Positions 9,482 through 17,398 of a stretch of DNA of 64,000 nt are shown here, piece after piece. Location of the stretch: the NCBI GenBank assembly GCA_023428135.1, contig JAEYZG010000017.1:1-64000 (forward strand). Reading direction: 5' to 3'. Both the position numbers and the translations under genes were made by a program. The DNA is from Bacteroidota bacterium. GTDB lineage: Bacteria; Bacteroidota; Bacteroidia; Cytophagales; Cytophagaceae. Under the pieces are notes generated by a model. It was not told where the DNA came from, did not search any database, and worked only from the letters and a program-made list of their open reading frames with translations. The first letter of the stretch is position 1; each line of letters starts with the position of its first letter.

Positions 9482-10201
9482 ATGTTAAAAGAAGAGTTTA
9501 AAAACAATCCTGAGCGATATCCGGAATTTGAAAGAGATTTATTAAAAATGGCCCTTCCATCTATGTCGTTTTTCTTATTGATATTTTTTGTTTATGACTA
9601 TTTAACATCGTCAGGAAACATATGGTCAGTATCACACTTTTTACCTTATACATTTATAGTAGTGGCAATGGTTATTGCTGTTGTTTTTAAATTTAAAAAA
9701 CAAAAATCTCAGTATTTAAGCTATAAACTATCAATAAATGAAAGTGATTTAATAAGAGAACAGGATGGTTTACCCATGCTTGTAATTCCTAAAAATGAAG
9801 TCAGAGAAATAATTAAAAATACAAGTAAAAGCTATACAATTAAAGGCCAATCATACCATAATGTAATAGGTATTTATGCACAGATAGAAAACAAGGAGCA
9901 TCTTGAATCACTGCTAAACAGTATAACGCCAATTAAAGTACTTAGCCAAAAGCCTTTTCTTGAAAAGTATAAATTACTAACAATTCCGGTATCGATGATT
10001 TTATTTTATTCAGTTTTTTATTCAACTAATAAATTCATTGTTGCAGTTGGAGGAATCACATTATTAGGTTTATTGGGATATTCAGGTTATATATTGACAA
10101 CCAATAAAAATTTAAATAAGAAGATTAAATGGGGATTATTCGCTTTTATACCGGTAATATGTTCAATAATTTATAATATCTATATGAAGGTATTTGTATA
10201 A
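9482..10201 (+). CDS. Integral membrane protein of unknown function
   Basis: 239 residues. Two hydrophobic segments lie in the N-terminal 80 residues (MSFFLLIFFVYDYL and YTFIVVAMVIAVVF). Three more are in the C-terminal third (LLTIPVSMILFYSVFYS, FIVAVGGITLLGLLGYS and LFAFIPVICSIIYNIYM). About 90 soluble residues lie between them, probably a cytoplasmic PH-like or YcxB-like domain (YKLSINESDLIREQDG, IPKNEVREI). That domain assignment is tentative. It may be co-transcribed with the secreted protein upstream. Confidence 0.6.
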   Translation: MLKEEFKNNPERYPEFERDLLKMALPSMSFFLLIFFVYDYLTSSGNIWSVSHFLPYTFIVVAMVIAVVFKFKKQKSQYLSYKLSINESDLIREQDGLPMLVIPKNEVREIIKNTSKSYTIKGQSYHNVIGIYAQIENKEHLESLLNSITPIKVLSQKPFLEKYKLLTIPVSMILFYSVFYSTNKFIVAVGGITLLGLLGYSGYILTTNKNLNKKIKWGLFAFIPVICSIIYNIYMKVFV

Positions 10202-10301
10202 TAATTTTTGAAAAATATAATTAAGAGAACAACATTGTTTTCAGAAGCCCCTGGATTTTCCTTCTCAATTCTTTAGATCGGATAAAAGATTTGGGCTAAT
10301 C

Positions 10302-10333
10302 TTGTAGAGACACCATGCATGGTGTCTCTACAA
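10302..10333. repeat. 32-bp perfect palindrome, dispersed family B
   Basis: TTGTAGAGACACCATG is followed immediately by its exact reverse complement. The outer GTAGAGAC...GTCTCTAC is shared with the elements at 15463 and 15607, while the inner bases differ in a compensated way (CACC/GGTG here, CGCC/GGCG there). This indicates selection or mechanism acting on pairing. It lies alone between two + strand genes. Confidence 0.8.
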
Positions 10334-10403
10334 ATTGTATTTTTTTTACACTACAATTTTATAATTTTAAATCTATTGTTCAGATCCTTTGGCTTTAAAG
10401 TAA

Positions 10404-12386
10404 ATGAAGAAATATACCTCCCTAAACGTACTATTTTTTTTAATTAGCTTATATACCTGTTTTGCTCAGAACTCTTCAGACAAGCAACTATTTCAAATCA
10501 TAGAGAATGGAAAAATAGGTTTTATTAATGCTGAAGGAGAGATGATCATAAAACCATTGTTCTTGTCGGCAGGGGAATTTTCTGAAGGTCTTGCACCTGC
10601 AAGAATTGCCGGAACTTATGGATATATTGATACTAAAGGAAGCTTTGTAATAAAGCCTCAGTTTGATTATGCAACGGAGTTTAGAGAAGGATTGGCAAAG
10701 GTGTATTTAAATGAGAAACCATTCTTTATTAGCAAACATGGAATAAAAGCATTCGATTCAGTGTATAAAGAGTACGAGCTCTTTAAAAACGGAAGATCAC
10801 TGGTAAGTACCTATACTGATAAATATGGTTTTATAGATACTAAAGGAAACTTGATTATAGATACAGCCTTTGCTATGATTCAAGAATTTAAAAATGGAAT
10901 TGCAGTTGTAAAAGGCTTACATCATCGTCCATACGAAGATCGGGAAAGGGGACTCAAAGAAAACTTTGAAATGGGTGTAATAGACTCATTAGGACAATTT
11001 ATAATACCTTATGGTACCTTTAGCGAAATCCACAATTATCAGAATGGTTATTTACTGGCAAAAATTCTGCATGAACCATGGGATACTATAGGCGGATATA
11101 CTGCAAAGACTCCGATTTTAGACAGGACAGGAGAAATGATCATATCAAAAGACCATAAAAATCGCAGCTATATATATGGAAATCTCTATTGCGGTATGGC
11201 AAAAATGTATTTCTATAAGTTCAGAGAATCTGAGGAAAATGGTGTTAAATCAACCTCTACAAGAATTTACATGGGATACATGAATAAGAAAGGAGAAATA
11301 GCAATCAATGATACGAACTACACCTCTGTTGAGAATTTTTCAGACAACAGGGCCTTTGTACGTAATGATGATTATCTGTATTCGATAATAGACACAGAGG
11401 GAAAGGTCATAGTAAATAAAGCATTTAATAGAATACTGGGATCTGGTTTCATAAATGGTAAAGCATTTGTGAAAGTAGATTCGGAATGGGGGTTAATAGA
11501 TACCAATGCTAACTTTATTATTAAGCCTCGGTTTGACCGCATTGATGATGTAGGCATAATGGATAATTATTTTTTCTTTCAACAATATGTTAGAGATTCA
11601 GTCAGATCGGGTAGGTTTTATGGAGTGGCATCTGAAGATGGAAATATACTGGTTAAGCCTGTGATGGATGATTTTGACAGAAATGGATTTCAAGGTGGTT
11701 TGCTATGGTGTATTATCAATCATAAAATATCTTATGTAAACAGAGTGGGTGATATAGTCTGGCAACAGGCTGAAGATAAAATCAAACAGGTAGAAAATCT
11801 GAATATTGATTTTATGAAAAGGGGATATTTTTATGCTTATTCAAAACCGGATAAAAATGATTTGGGTGGATTTGCCTCAAATAATAACGGACCGTCTAAA
11901 AATAAGAAGACAAAGAACTTCACTCCAGGAGTATTAAGTGTATCAGTAAGAACAGACCATAGAGAAACAATTGATAATAGATATCAAGGAATACCGGTAT
12001 TTGTTGCCAATGCTACGAAAAAGAAGCTTTATTTCGATGCTCAGGATAGTCGTTTGTATATGAAAGTTCAGGCACTTAATAACAACGGCGAATGGCGGGA
12101 TATTGAATATCTCCCTTCCAGTTGGTGCGGAAACAGTTATCACAAATTAAGTCTAAAACCTGGAAAATATTGGAAGTTTAAGATGCCGGTTTATGAAGGT
12201 GATTTTAACACAAAGCTGCGTGTTGAACTCGAATATTGTGATCCTGATGACAAGTCAAAAGACAACTGGGAAAGAAAAACTCTGAAAATATATAACAATG
12301 AATTTGATGGCAGCATAAACCCTGGTCAGTTCTGGAGGAAGCAAGATTACACTCCCGCAGGGATAATGGATCCTTATAATGATTAA
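10404..12386 (+). CDS. WG-repeat secreted protein
   Basis: 660 residues with a signal peptide (MKKYTSLNVLFFLISLYTCFA). Residues ~30-470 contain at least eight WG/KWG-type repeats of the form GKIGFINxxGEMIIKPLF, GYIDTKGSFVIKPQF and WGLIDTNANFIIKPRF. These form a beta-propeller-like or extended repeat domain in this family. The C-terminal ~170 residues (after KNFTPGVLSVSV) are a separate domain with beta-sandwich character (FVANATKKKLYFDAQDSRL, WCGNSYHKLSLKPGKYW). The function of WG repeats is not known; cell-envelope or extracellular binding is likely. A 42-bp tandem array begins directly after the stop codon. Confidence 0.85.
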   Translation: MKKYTSLNVLFFLISLYTCFAQNSSDKQLFQIIENGKIGFINAEGEMIIKPLFLSAGEFSEGLAPARIAGTYGYIDTKGSFVIKPQFDYATEFREGLAKVYLNEKPFFISKHGIKAFDSVYKEYELFKNGRSLVSTYTDKYGFIDTKGNLIIDTAFAMIQEFKNGIAVVKGLHHRPYEDRERGLKENFEMGVIDSLGQFIIPYGTFSEIHNYQNGYLLAKILHEPWDTIGGYTAKTPILDRTGEMIISKDHKNRSYIYGNLYCGMAKMYFYKFRESEENGVKSTSTRIYMGYMNKKGEIAINDTNYTSVENFSDNRAFVRNDDYLYSIIDTEGKVIVNKAFNRILGSGFINGKAFVKVDSEWGLIDTNANFIIKPRFDRIDDVGIMDNYFFFQQYVRDSVRSGRFYGVASEDGNILVKPVMDDFDRNGFQGGLLWCIINHKISYVNRVGDIVWQQAEDKIKQVENLNIDFMKRGYFYAYSKPDKNDLGGFASNNNGPSKNKKTKNFTPGVLSVSVRTDHRETIDNRYQGIPVFVANATKKKLYFDAQDSRLYMKVQALNNNGEWRDIEYLPSSWCGNSYHKLSLKPGKYWKFKMPVYEGDFNTKLRVELEYCDPDDKSKDNWERKTLKIYNNEFDGSINPGQFWRKQDYTPAGIMDPYND

Positions 12387-12652
12387 ACTTGAATTTCAAC
12401 CTCAGGGCTCGAAATTATGAGCTAAAAGCTCAAAAAATTAACCTTGGAGCTTGAAATTATAGGTTAAAAGCTCGAAAATTCAACCTTAGAACTCGAAATT
12501 ATGAGCTAAAAACTCGAAACTTTGACCTCATAACTCGAAATTATTGGTCAATAGCTCGAAAATTCAATCTCAGAACTCGAAATTATGGGCTAAAAACTCT
12601 AAAATTCGACTTCAGAACTCGAATTTTGATCAAAAAACTCAACGAATCTAAT
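12387..12652. repeat. 42-bp tandem repeat array, about six units
   Basis: From 12400 the units are exactly 42 bases: CCTCAGGGCTCGAAATTATG + AGCTAAAAGCTC..., then CCTTGGAGCTTG..., CCTTAGAACTCG..., CCTCATAACTCG..., TCTCAGAACTCG... and a degraded sixth. A partial unit precedes them. Each unit is itself two ~21-bp halves sharing CTCGAAA. The array fills the gap between the WG-repeat gene and the terminator of the convergent gene. There is no start codon or ribosome site, so it is not evidently coding. Confidence 0.85.
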
Positions 12653-12699
12653 CTTCTGATTTCTTTTGAGAATTTTTAAGAAAAAAATTAAAAGTAAAA

Positions 12700-12734
12700 A
12701 AAAGGCTGCCTTGGGAAAGAAGACAACCTTTTGC
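12700..12734 (-). terminator. Terminator of the 12758 gene
   Basis: Read on the minus strand, AAAAGGTTGTCTT pairs with AAGGCAGCCTTTT (with G-U pairs) and is followed by a run of eight T. Confidence 0.75.
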
Positions 12735-12757
12735 TTATTACTTATGTAGGTTCTTGA

Positions 12758-13228
12758 TTAACCTTCGACTATAGAACCTTTTTTATACTTACCTCTCACA
12801 AATCTCGCCTTGAGTTTCTCATAAGCAGATCTCAAACCCGGTACAGTATCCTTTTGAAGCTGCACCTGTGCATAAACTTCCAATGCACTACTCATGGCTT
12901 CGCTGCCAACTTCCATTAATGTATCATCCAGCTTTTGCTGAAAAGAGTCAACATGCATCTTGATTGTAATAAGTGCTTTCGTAAGGTCGGAATCTTTACC
13001 AAACTCTGGTTTATCAAATGTAGATGGCATGATGGCAGGAAACGCTTTTACTGTCTCATTTGCGTCACCGACAAAGTCTACGCTTTTAGGTCCGAGTTTG
13101 GGAAGAGATTGTCGTTCTTCTGTACTTAAAGAAATTAAAAAAGGTAACAGGCTTTCTGCTTCTTGCAGATGAGTGATCACTTTCTGAATATCTTCAGCAG
13201 TGACAGCGGCACTAACATTTTTTTCCAT
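12758..13228 (-). CDS. Small helical protein of unknown function
   Basis: 156 residues, predicted almost all-helical, without signal peptide or membrane segment. Features include EDIQKVITHLQEAESLLPFL, then LGPKSVDFVGDANETVKAF, then a helix-rich C-terminal half ending in a basic tail (KLKARFVRGKYKKG). Spacing of helices suggests a four-helix bundle. I recall similar uncharacterised proteins in Bacteroidota but no named family. It has its own terminator downstream. Confidence 0.65.
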   Translation of the reverse strand: MEKNVSAAVTAEDIQKVITHLQEAESLLPFLISLSTEERQSLPKLGPKSVDFVGDANETVKAFPAIMPSTFDKPEFGKDSDLTKALITIKMHVDSFQQKLDDTLMEVGSEAMSSALEVYAQVQLQKDTVPGLRSAYEKLKARFVRGKYKKGSIVEG

Positions 13229-13455
13229 GTTAAAAATGGGTTTTTAGGTTGAAAATTATTTATAGTCTTTCAATTGAAAGCAAAAAGGAAGCAGCAAGAA
13301 AAGTTGATTGAAAATTCCGATAGCGATCTTGCTGGTTGACGATGCGAGTATAATAAGTTTTTGAATATTAGGCAAGTAGTAGAGTAAATATTGAAGACGT
13401 AAATGAGTAATTCTTGAATTGATGATGACTTGTAAAAAAGAATGCAATAGGCGAC

Positions 13456-13522
13456 TGCTGGTTCAAGCGTCCTCGCTTGGACCAAAAATGTATTAAGCGT
13501 CCGCTTACATTTATATCCGTAA
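13456..13522. repeat. Dispersed repeat family A, copy 2 (short form)
   Basis: GCTGGTTCAAGCGTCCTCGCTTGG, followed by AAGCGTCCGCTT. The left end is identical over about 24 bases with the copy at 17412, but the right-hand inverted end is missing. It lies between two minus-strand genes. Confidence 0.7.
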
Positions 13523-13528
13523 ATTAAC

Positions 13529-13558
13529 AATAGCCGGATAATCTCTCATCCGGCTATT
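13529..13558 (-). terminator. Stem-loop, likely terminator of the 13567 gene
   Basis: AATAGCCGGAT / ATCCGGCTATT form a perfect 11-bp stem with an 8-base loop, 9 bases after the stop codon of the minus-strand gene. The T run is weak, so termination is inferred from position. Confidence 0.6.
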
Positions 13559-13566
13559 CTTATTCA

Positions 13567-13872
13567 CTATGCGGCTTTAGCTTCCGACAATTCCTCTGAT
13601 GTTGCATCTAAGAATTGCAGCAAAAAGAAAAGATCTTCAGGCATTTTTTCAAAAGGCCATCCGAGCAGGATATCAGGTTCCAAACTGAGACATAAAAGAA
13701 ACATGTCTCTCAGACTTTGGCTGAGTCTCTTTGTCGGCACGACTTCTAAAAAGACGTCGAGTTCATCAATGATATTTTTGTTGAGTTTTGAATGCTCCGG
13801 AAGTTTTATCTTCCGGCGTTTGGGCGTATCTCCGCCTTGCGGGATAGCCTGGTTGATTGGTTCTGCTGGCAT
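13567..13872 (-). CDS. Small hypothetical protein
   Basis: 101 residues from ATG 13872 (MPAEPINQAIPQGGD). The frame stays open to another ATG at 13932, but the 20 extra residues would be encoded inside a nested inverted-repeat structure, so the shorter form is preferred. Residues 18-24 are basic (KRRKIKL). The rest is helical (NKNIIDELDVFLEVV, LRDMFLLCLSLEPDILLG), with an acidic tail ending SEEAKAA-like. There is no recognisable family, signal peptide or membrane segment. Confidence 0.5.
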   Translation of the reverse strand: MPAEPINQAIPQGGDTPKRRKIKLPEHSKLNKNIIDELDVFLEVVPTKRLSQSLRDMFLLCLSLEPDILLGWPFEKMPEDLFFLLQFLDATSEELSEAKAA

Positions 13873-13887
13873 TTGTATAAAAATGGT

Positions 13888-14043
13888 TTGCCCGAGGATT
13901 GCCAACAGAACGTAGTTCGTGCCCCTGGCCATTACTGATACCAGGATCCTCGGGCAATAAGTTAATGCTGTAGTACTATCTCAATACCACATGAGTCTTT
14001 AATAAAAATAAATAGGGTGGTATTGCTACCACGTTCTGTTGGC
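13888..14043. repeat. Nested inverted-repeat region
   Basis: Three interleaved inverted repeats occur. TTGCCCGAGGAT (13888-13899) pairs with ATCCTCGGGCAA (13946-13957). GCCAACAGAACGT (13901-13913) pairs with ACGTTCTGTTGGC (14031-14043). CAATACCAC (13982-13990) pairs with GTGGTATTG (14017-14025). All arms are exact. The region lies between divergent genes and could be a remnant of a small element or a strongly structured control region. Confidence 0.65.
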
Positions 14044-14107
14044 GGAATAAAGATAAGAAAAATACTTGCAATTGCATCATACATAGATCTTTATCTTTTT
14101 GTTAAAC

Positions 14108-14141
14108 TTTGTACATGTTTTTTTGATATATTAGATCTTTG
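14108..14141 (+). promoter_or_regulatory. Probable promoter of the MNT-HEPN gene
   Basis: TTTG at 14108-14111, 22 bases, then GATCTTTG at 14134-14141. This is one base off the TAnnTTTG consensus and has slightly long spacing. It would start transcription ~14 bases before TTG 14161, which supports that codon over the upstream start at 14017. Confidence 0.4.
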
Positions 14142-14160
14142 TAAAAATTATTATCAATCA

Positions 14161-15012
14161 TTGAAGATTAGTATAGACTTTCTTCCTGCACAGAAACAGG
14201 AAGAGCTTATTGCTGTAAGAGATCTTATTGTAGAAGCATTTGAACCGGAGATGATCATTCTTTTCGGATCTTATGCACGCAATGAGTGGGTAGAGGACCG
14301 CTATGTGGAAGGCGGTATTACTTATGAATACAAAAGTGATTTTGATATACTTGTTATCTCTCGTGTAGAGCTGGGCCCAAGACGAAGCAATCGCTGGTAT
14401 AAAACGGAAGAAGCCGTAAAGAAGCTCCCCTTACAAACTCCTGTAAGCCTTATCCATCATGGAATAAAGTTCGTCAACAAAGAGATCCGCAAAAACAGTT
14501 ATTTCTTTACAGACATTCTTAAAGAAGGCATTTTGCTATATGACACCCAGAACTTCCAGTTAGCAGAGCCGGGTGTCTTAAATGAACAGCAACTGAAGAA
14601 GCAGGCTAAAGAGGATTTTGAACAGTGGTTTGGAAGTGCGTGTAGATTTTTTGAATCCTTTCACTTTAATTTCGAAAAGCAATATTATAAAGAAGCTACA
14701 TTCCTGCTTCATCAAACTACAGAAAGGCTTTATACTGCTTTACTTTTAGTACATACAGGTTACAGACCTAAAACCCACGATATACAAAAGCTGGGAGAGA
14801 TGGCCGCTCAGATCAATGAAAGATTTAAAACTGTTTTTCCTTTTGCAGCTTCGGAAAACAAAGTTCGCTTTGAACTTCTCAAAAAAGCCTACATAGATGC
14901 GCGCTATCAGAAGACTTACACAATAGCCAAAGAGGATCTGGAATATCTTGCTAAACGGGTGGAGGTGCTGAAGGATTTGGTGAAGGAGGTTTGTGAGGAG
15001 AGGGTGAGGTGA
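14161..15012 (+). CDS. MNT-type nucleotidyltransferase fused to HEPN domain
   Basis: 283 residues from TTG 14161 (LKISIDFLPAQKQEEL). This start gives the usual N-terminus of the family and follows a promoter-like motif. The N-terminal domain has the nucleotidyltransferase signature GSYAR and the acidic pair SDFDILVI. The C-terminal half is an all-helical HEPN domain with the LLVHTGYRPKTHDIQKL motif. MNT and HEPN proteins usually form two-gene toxin-antitoxin modules in which MNT AMPylates and silences the HEPN RNase. Here both are in one chain, a known fused arrangement often annotated as HEPN domain protein. Whether it acts as a self-contained TA unit is not established. It overlaps a lipoprotein gene by 4 bases. 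Confidence 0.8.
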   Translation: MKISIDFLPAQKQEELIAVRDLIVEAFEPEMIILFGSYARNEWVEDRYVEGGITYEYKSDFDILVISRVELGPRRSNRWYKTEEAVKKLPLQTPVSLIHHGIKFVNKEIRKNSYFFTDILKEGILLYDTQNFQLAEPGVLNEQQLKKQAKEDFEQWFGSACRFFESFHFNFEKQYYKEATFLLHQTTERLYTALLLVHTGYRPKTHDIQKLGEMAAQINERFKTVFPFAASENKVRFELLKKAYIDARYQKTYTIAKEDLEYLAKRVEVLKDLVKEVCEERVR

Positions 15013-15434
15013 AAAAGCTTATCATAATATTTTTGTTTTTATTTTTATTAACTAATTGTACTTCTGATATAGACGAAAGCTTTATAAAAGAAAATAACAA
15101 AGAATTATTCAGCATATTTGATGATGCCATAAAAGCCAATATCGATTCTATAAATGCTAAAGGTCAGAGTGAAATATCAAAAAGAATAAAGAAATTGGGA
15201 ATAGATAGGCTTGAAATAAAGTATAAGTATGGCAAATGGGCCTTTATTCGAGCAGATAGTTTGGCTCACTTTATAATTAAGAATGATGGTTTTTTGTTTC
15301 TGGAAGATAAAGTAATAATTTATGACTTTGCTCAAACTCCACGGAACTTTGGTGATTCAGAAATAATTGGAGCATCCTATTATCGCAAGCAGGTTCTCGA
15401 TCGTTGGTATTTAGAGTCTATCGGGTTTGATTGA
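15009..15434 (+). CDS. Small lipoprotein of unknown function
   Basis: 141 residues from a GTG start that overlaps the preceding stop (GTGA), suggesting translational coupling with the MNT-HEPN gene. The N-terminus MKKLIIIFLFLFLLTNCTSD has a lipobox (LLTNC) and should be lipidated at Cys17. The mature part is a small alpha/beta domain (RLEIKYKYGKWAFIRADSL) with no known motif. It is not obvious why an envelope lipoprotein follows a cytoplasmic MNT-HEPN protein. Confidence 0.65.
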   Translation: MKKLIIIFLFLFLLTNCTSDIDESFIKENNKELFSIFDDAIKANIDSINAKGQSEISKRIKKLGIDRLEIKYKYGKWAFIRADSLAHFIIKNDGFLFLEDKVIIYDFAQTPRNFGDSEIIGASYYRKQVLDRWYLESIGFD

Positions 15435-15462
15435 TGTACGGGTTTAACCACATGATTGCTTC

Positions 15463-15630
15463 GTAGAGACGCCATGCTGGCGTCTCCCTTTTCACCACGT
15501 ACAAAATTTGATTTTTTATAACAAATTTCTGGTAAAAAATAACAAACATTTTTTTGAATCAAGGCTGGTTGTAACTTTGGAGACATTGCTCATTATCACA
15601 GTTTCTGAGACGCCAGCATGGCGTCTCTAC
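15463..15630. repeat. 168-bp MITE-like element with 24-bp perfect terminal inverted repeats (family B)
   Basis: GTAGAGACGCCATGCTGGCG (plus TCTC) at 15463-15486 recurs as an exact inverted copy at 15607-15630. Each end is itself a near palindrome (GAGACGCCA / TGGCGTCTC). The ~120 bases between them are AT-rich and non-coding, and contain TAACTTTG (15572-15579). No target-site duplication is evident. Confidence 0.75.
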
Positions 15631-15658
15631 AGGAATTTATGATAATCTAATTATCAAT

Positions 15659-16123
15659 TCATATCGCCTTTAATATCCTTATTGCTCTTTCTGTACATTC
15701 ATCATCAAGACCAATCATTGATTTTGTCATTACCCATTTTTCTTTAATCTCAGATGGCAATGAATTAATGGATAAATCATCATCTATGATTACAAATTGT
15801 CTGCCTGTTCCAAAATTATCAACCCATTCTTTGATTTCTATGCATCTGTCAGGCATTTTATCAATAGTCTGTCTGGTATTTACTTTCTCAATTGTCTGAA
15901 CCGGAATGCCTCTATTATTAAAAATCTCTTTCCATTTTTCGATTGAATAGGTAATTCTATGAGTTGTAGTCAACACTATTGATGCATTTGTTTCGGAGAT
16001 CAGTCTTATTAAATTCTTTTCTGCCTTACTATTAAATTTCAAAAAGCCATCAGAATGTTGTTCTGTGATACGCCAAGCTGGTGTCATTACAAGCACTCCA
16101 TCGATATCAAGTAGGATTATCAT
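15659..16123 (-). CDS. HAD-superfamily phosphatase-like protein
   Basis: 154 residues from ATG 16123, which overlaps the upstream stop as ATGA; an earlier ATG at 16138 is possible. Motif I is LLDIDGVLV (DxDGV), motif II is IVLTTTHR (T), and motif IV is FVIIDDD. The short length without a large cap resembles the HAD domain found in Swiss-Army-Knife RNA repair proteins. It would hydrolyse a small phosphoester; the substrate is unknown. It is the last gene of a four-gene cluster of small proteins with tight overlaps. Confidence 0.75.
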   Translation of the reverse strand: MIILLDIDGVLVMTPAWRITEQHSDGFLKFNSKAEKNLIRLISETNASIVLTTTHRITYSIEKWKEIFNNRGIPVQTIEKVNTRQTIDKMPDRCIEIKEWVDNFGTGRQFVIIDDDLSINSLPSEIKEKWVMTKSMIGLDDECTERAIRILKAI

Positions 16124-16551
16124 ATTTTCAACCACCATTTGATTGTATTCAATTTATCAATTTCAATTTCTGTTATTCCGGAATTTTTAAATTCATCAAG
16201 TTCCTGAAGCACTTTTTCAATTCCAAAATTATCTCTAAGCCAGAAGGGAAATTCTTCAACGCTTTTATTCCAGTTCCCTGCAACTGAAATAAGTATATCA
16301 ATCAATTCGCCTTTATACTTGGGTCTTAATTCAGCAAGGATTCTTCCTGCATATTTCTGGTCTGTATACAGTTTATCAGGTCTATCAGTTGTCCTAAATA
16401 CATCCAGTACCCCTTCAACTATTATGTCATCAGGAGCCTTATCCAGAATTTTTATTAATTGTCGAATCCTAAGATCTCCCAATTCTTCAGTTTTATCGGA
16501 GGATATCAGAATTTCATTTTTTAATTCCAGAGCTGTTTGCGGGAATTTCAT
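16120..16551 (-). CDS. Small protein, immunity-like
   Basis: 143 residues, cytoplasmic, mostly helical (QTALELKNEILISS, GDLRIRQLIKILDKAP, LLAELRPKYKGELIDIL-like). It starts with an ATGA overlap after the 16548 gene and ends with an ATGA overlap into the HAD gene. No named family is recognised. Size, charge and neighbours resemble polymorphic-toxin immunity proteins, which is inference from context. Confidence 0.55.
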   Translation of the reverse strand: MKFPQTALELKNEILISSDKTEELGDLRIRQLIKILDKAPDDIIVEGVLDVFRTTDRPDKLYTDQKYAGRILAELRPKYKGELIDILISVAGNWNKSVEEFPFWLRDNFGIEKVLQELDEFKNSGITEIEIDKLNTIKWWLKI

Positions 16552-16994
16552 AGGTCTTTTATTTTTTTCTCATTAATTTGAGTTTCCCCTTCCCAAAAAC
16601 AGGCTATAATATAATCACTATAGGGATCCATACCAGAAGTGTTCAGACACCATTGCCAATCTACAATGGGTGTATTGGTTGGTATTATTAAACTAGTATC
16701 ATCTTCAAAGTCAATAGTTAATTTGTATGATTTGTCTAGTTGCACTCCGGTAACCAATTTTCGCATGTGAGCAGCAACTATCGCACATTTACTGATATAT
16801 TCTTTATCAACTGTACTTGGGAATGAAGGATAATTATTTTGGAACCACCCATTCAACAAATTTTCGTCTTCTGAGATTAAATCCTGAGCTAGAAGCCAGC
16901 AATGTCCAAAGTATAAGCTCCACGTATTGCCTATGCTAAATCTTGATATGAAGGACCCAATAAGTTCCTTTTTTAATAATTCTAAAGAATTCAT
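16548..16994 (-). CDS. Small protein, immunity-like
   Basis: 148 residues from ATG 16994, one base after the preceding stop; an earlier ATG at 17021 would overlap the upstream gene. The C-terminal half has a clear motif series: KLTIDFEDDTSLII, then PIVDWQWCLN, then YIIACFWEGE. This looks like a compact beta-rich domain, similar to uncharacterised proteins found beside contact-dependent toxins. The exact family is not identified. It is tightly packed with both neighbours (1-base gap and 4-base overlap), so translation is probably coupled. Confidence 0.6.
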   Translation of the reverse strand: MNSLELLKKELIGSFISRFSIGNTWSLYFGHCWLLAQDLISEDENLLNGWFQNNYPSFPSTVDKEYISKCAIVAAHMRKLVTGVQLDKSYKLTIDFEDDTSLIIPTNTPIVDWQWCLNTSGMDPYSDYIIACFWEGETQINEKKIKDL

Positions 16995-16995
16995 C

Positions 16996-17349
16996 TTATT
17001 GAGGTGTATCGAGAAATTCATTTAACCAGTTAAAGTAGCAATCAAATGCAGCTTCTTCATCTCGTCCTAAGTGGAGATGCAGATGGTAGAGTCCACTAAG
17101 ATTTGTAGATAATTCTAATCCTAGTTTGGTTTTTATAAAGTCATCAAATTTTTCGAATTCAGGGAAATCGTGGTAGGGATTCGCAATATTATGCAGGGTA
17201 GAGCATGTAAAATATCCGTTTAAAAATCCATCAAATATCAGAATTGATTTTTTCCCTATTGTTACATCCGGTCTTTTCCCGATTAATAATATTGTTTCTT
17301 TAAAAGATGATAAGCCTATCATTTGAGTATAGAACGTTGGAAAGTGCAT
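16996..17349 (-). CDS. Small immunity-like protein (GKRP/GKKS family)
   Basis: 117 residues from ATG 17349; ATG 17322 (MIGLSSFKETI) is an equally plausible start. The order SFKETILLIGKRP, VTIGKKSILIFDGFLNGYF and GRDEEAAFDCYFNWLNEFL matches a widespread uncharacterised family. That family has KRPxxYIGKxS near the N-terminus and DEExAFxxFFxLxxEF near the C-terminus, and its members often sit in immunity-gene arrays. It is first in a four-gene unit (17349 to 15659). No toxin gene is adjacent. Confidence 0.6.
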   Translation of the reverse strand: MHFPTFYTQMIGLSSFKETILLIGKRPDVTIGKKSILIFDGFLNGYFTCSTLHNIANPYHDFPEFEKFDDFIKTKLGLELSTNLSGLYHLHLHLGRDEEAAFDCYFNWLNEFLDTPQ

Positions 17350-17398
17350 ATGCAAGGTTCAATAAAAATATGAAAAAATAGTCGCATTGTAAAGTGAT

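Noticed and set aside
14017..14160. Extended start of the MNT-HEPN protein
   Set aside because: The added 48 residues lie over an inverted-repeat arm and a promoter-like motif, and TTG 14161 gives the normal family N-terminus.
15553..15579. Promoter-like TTTG-N15-TAACTTTG inside the 168-bp family B element
   Set aside because: The spacing is too short for the consensus, and no + strand gene follows; kept only as a remark in the element entry.
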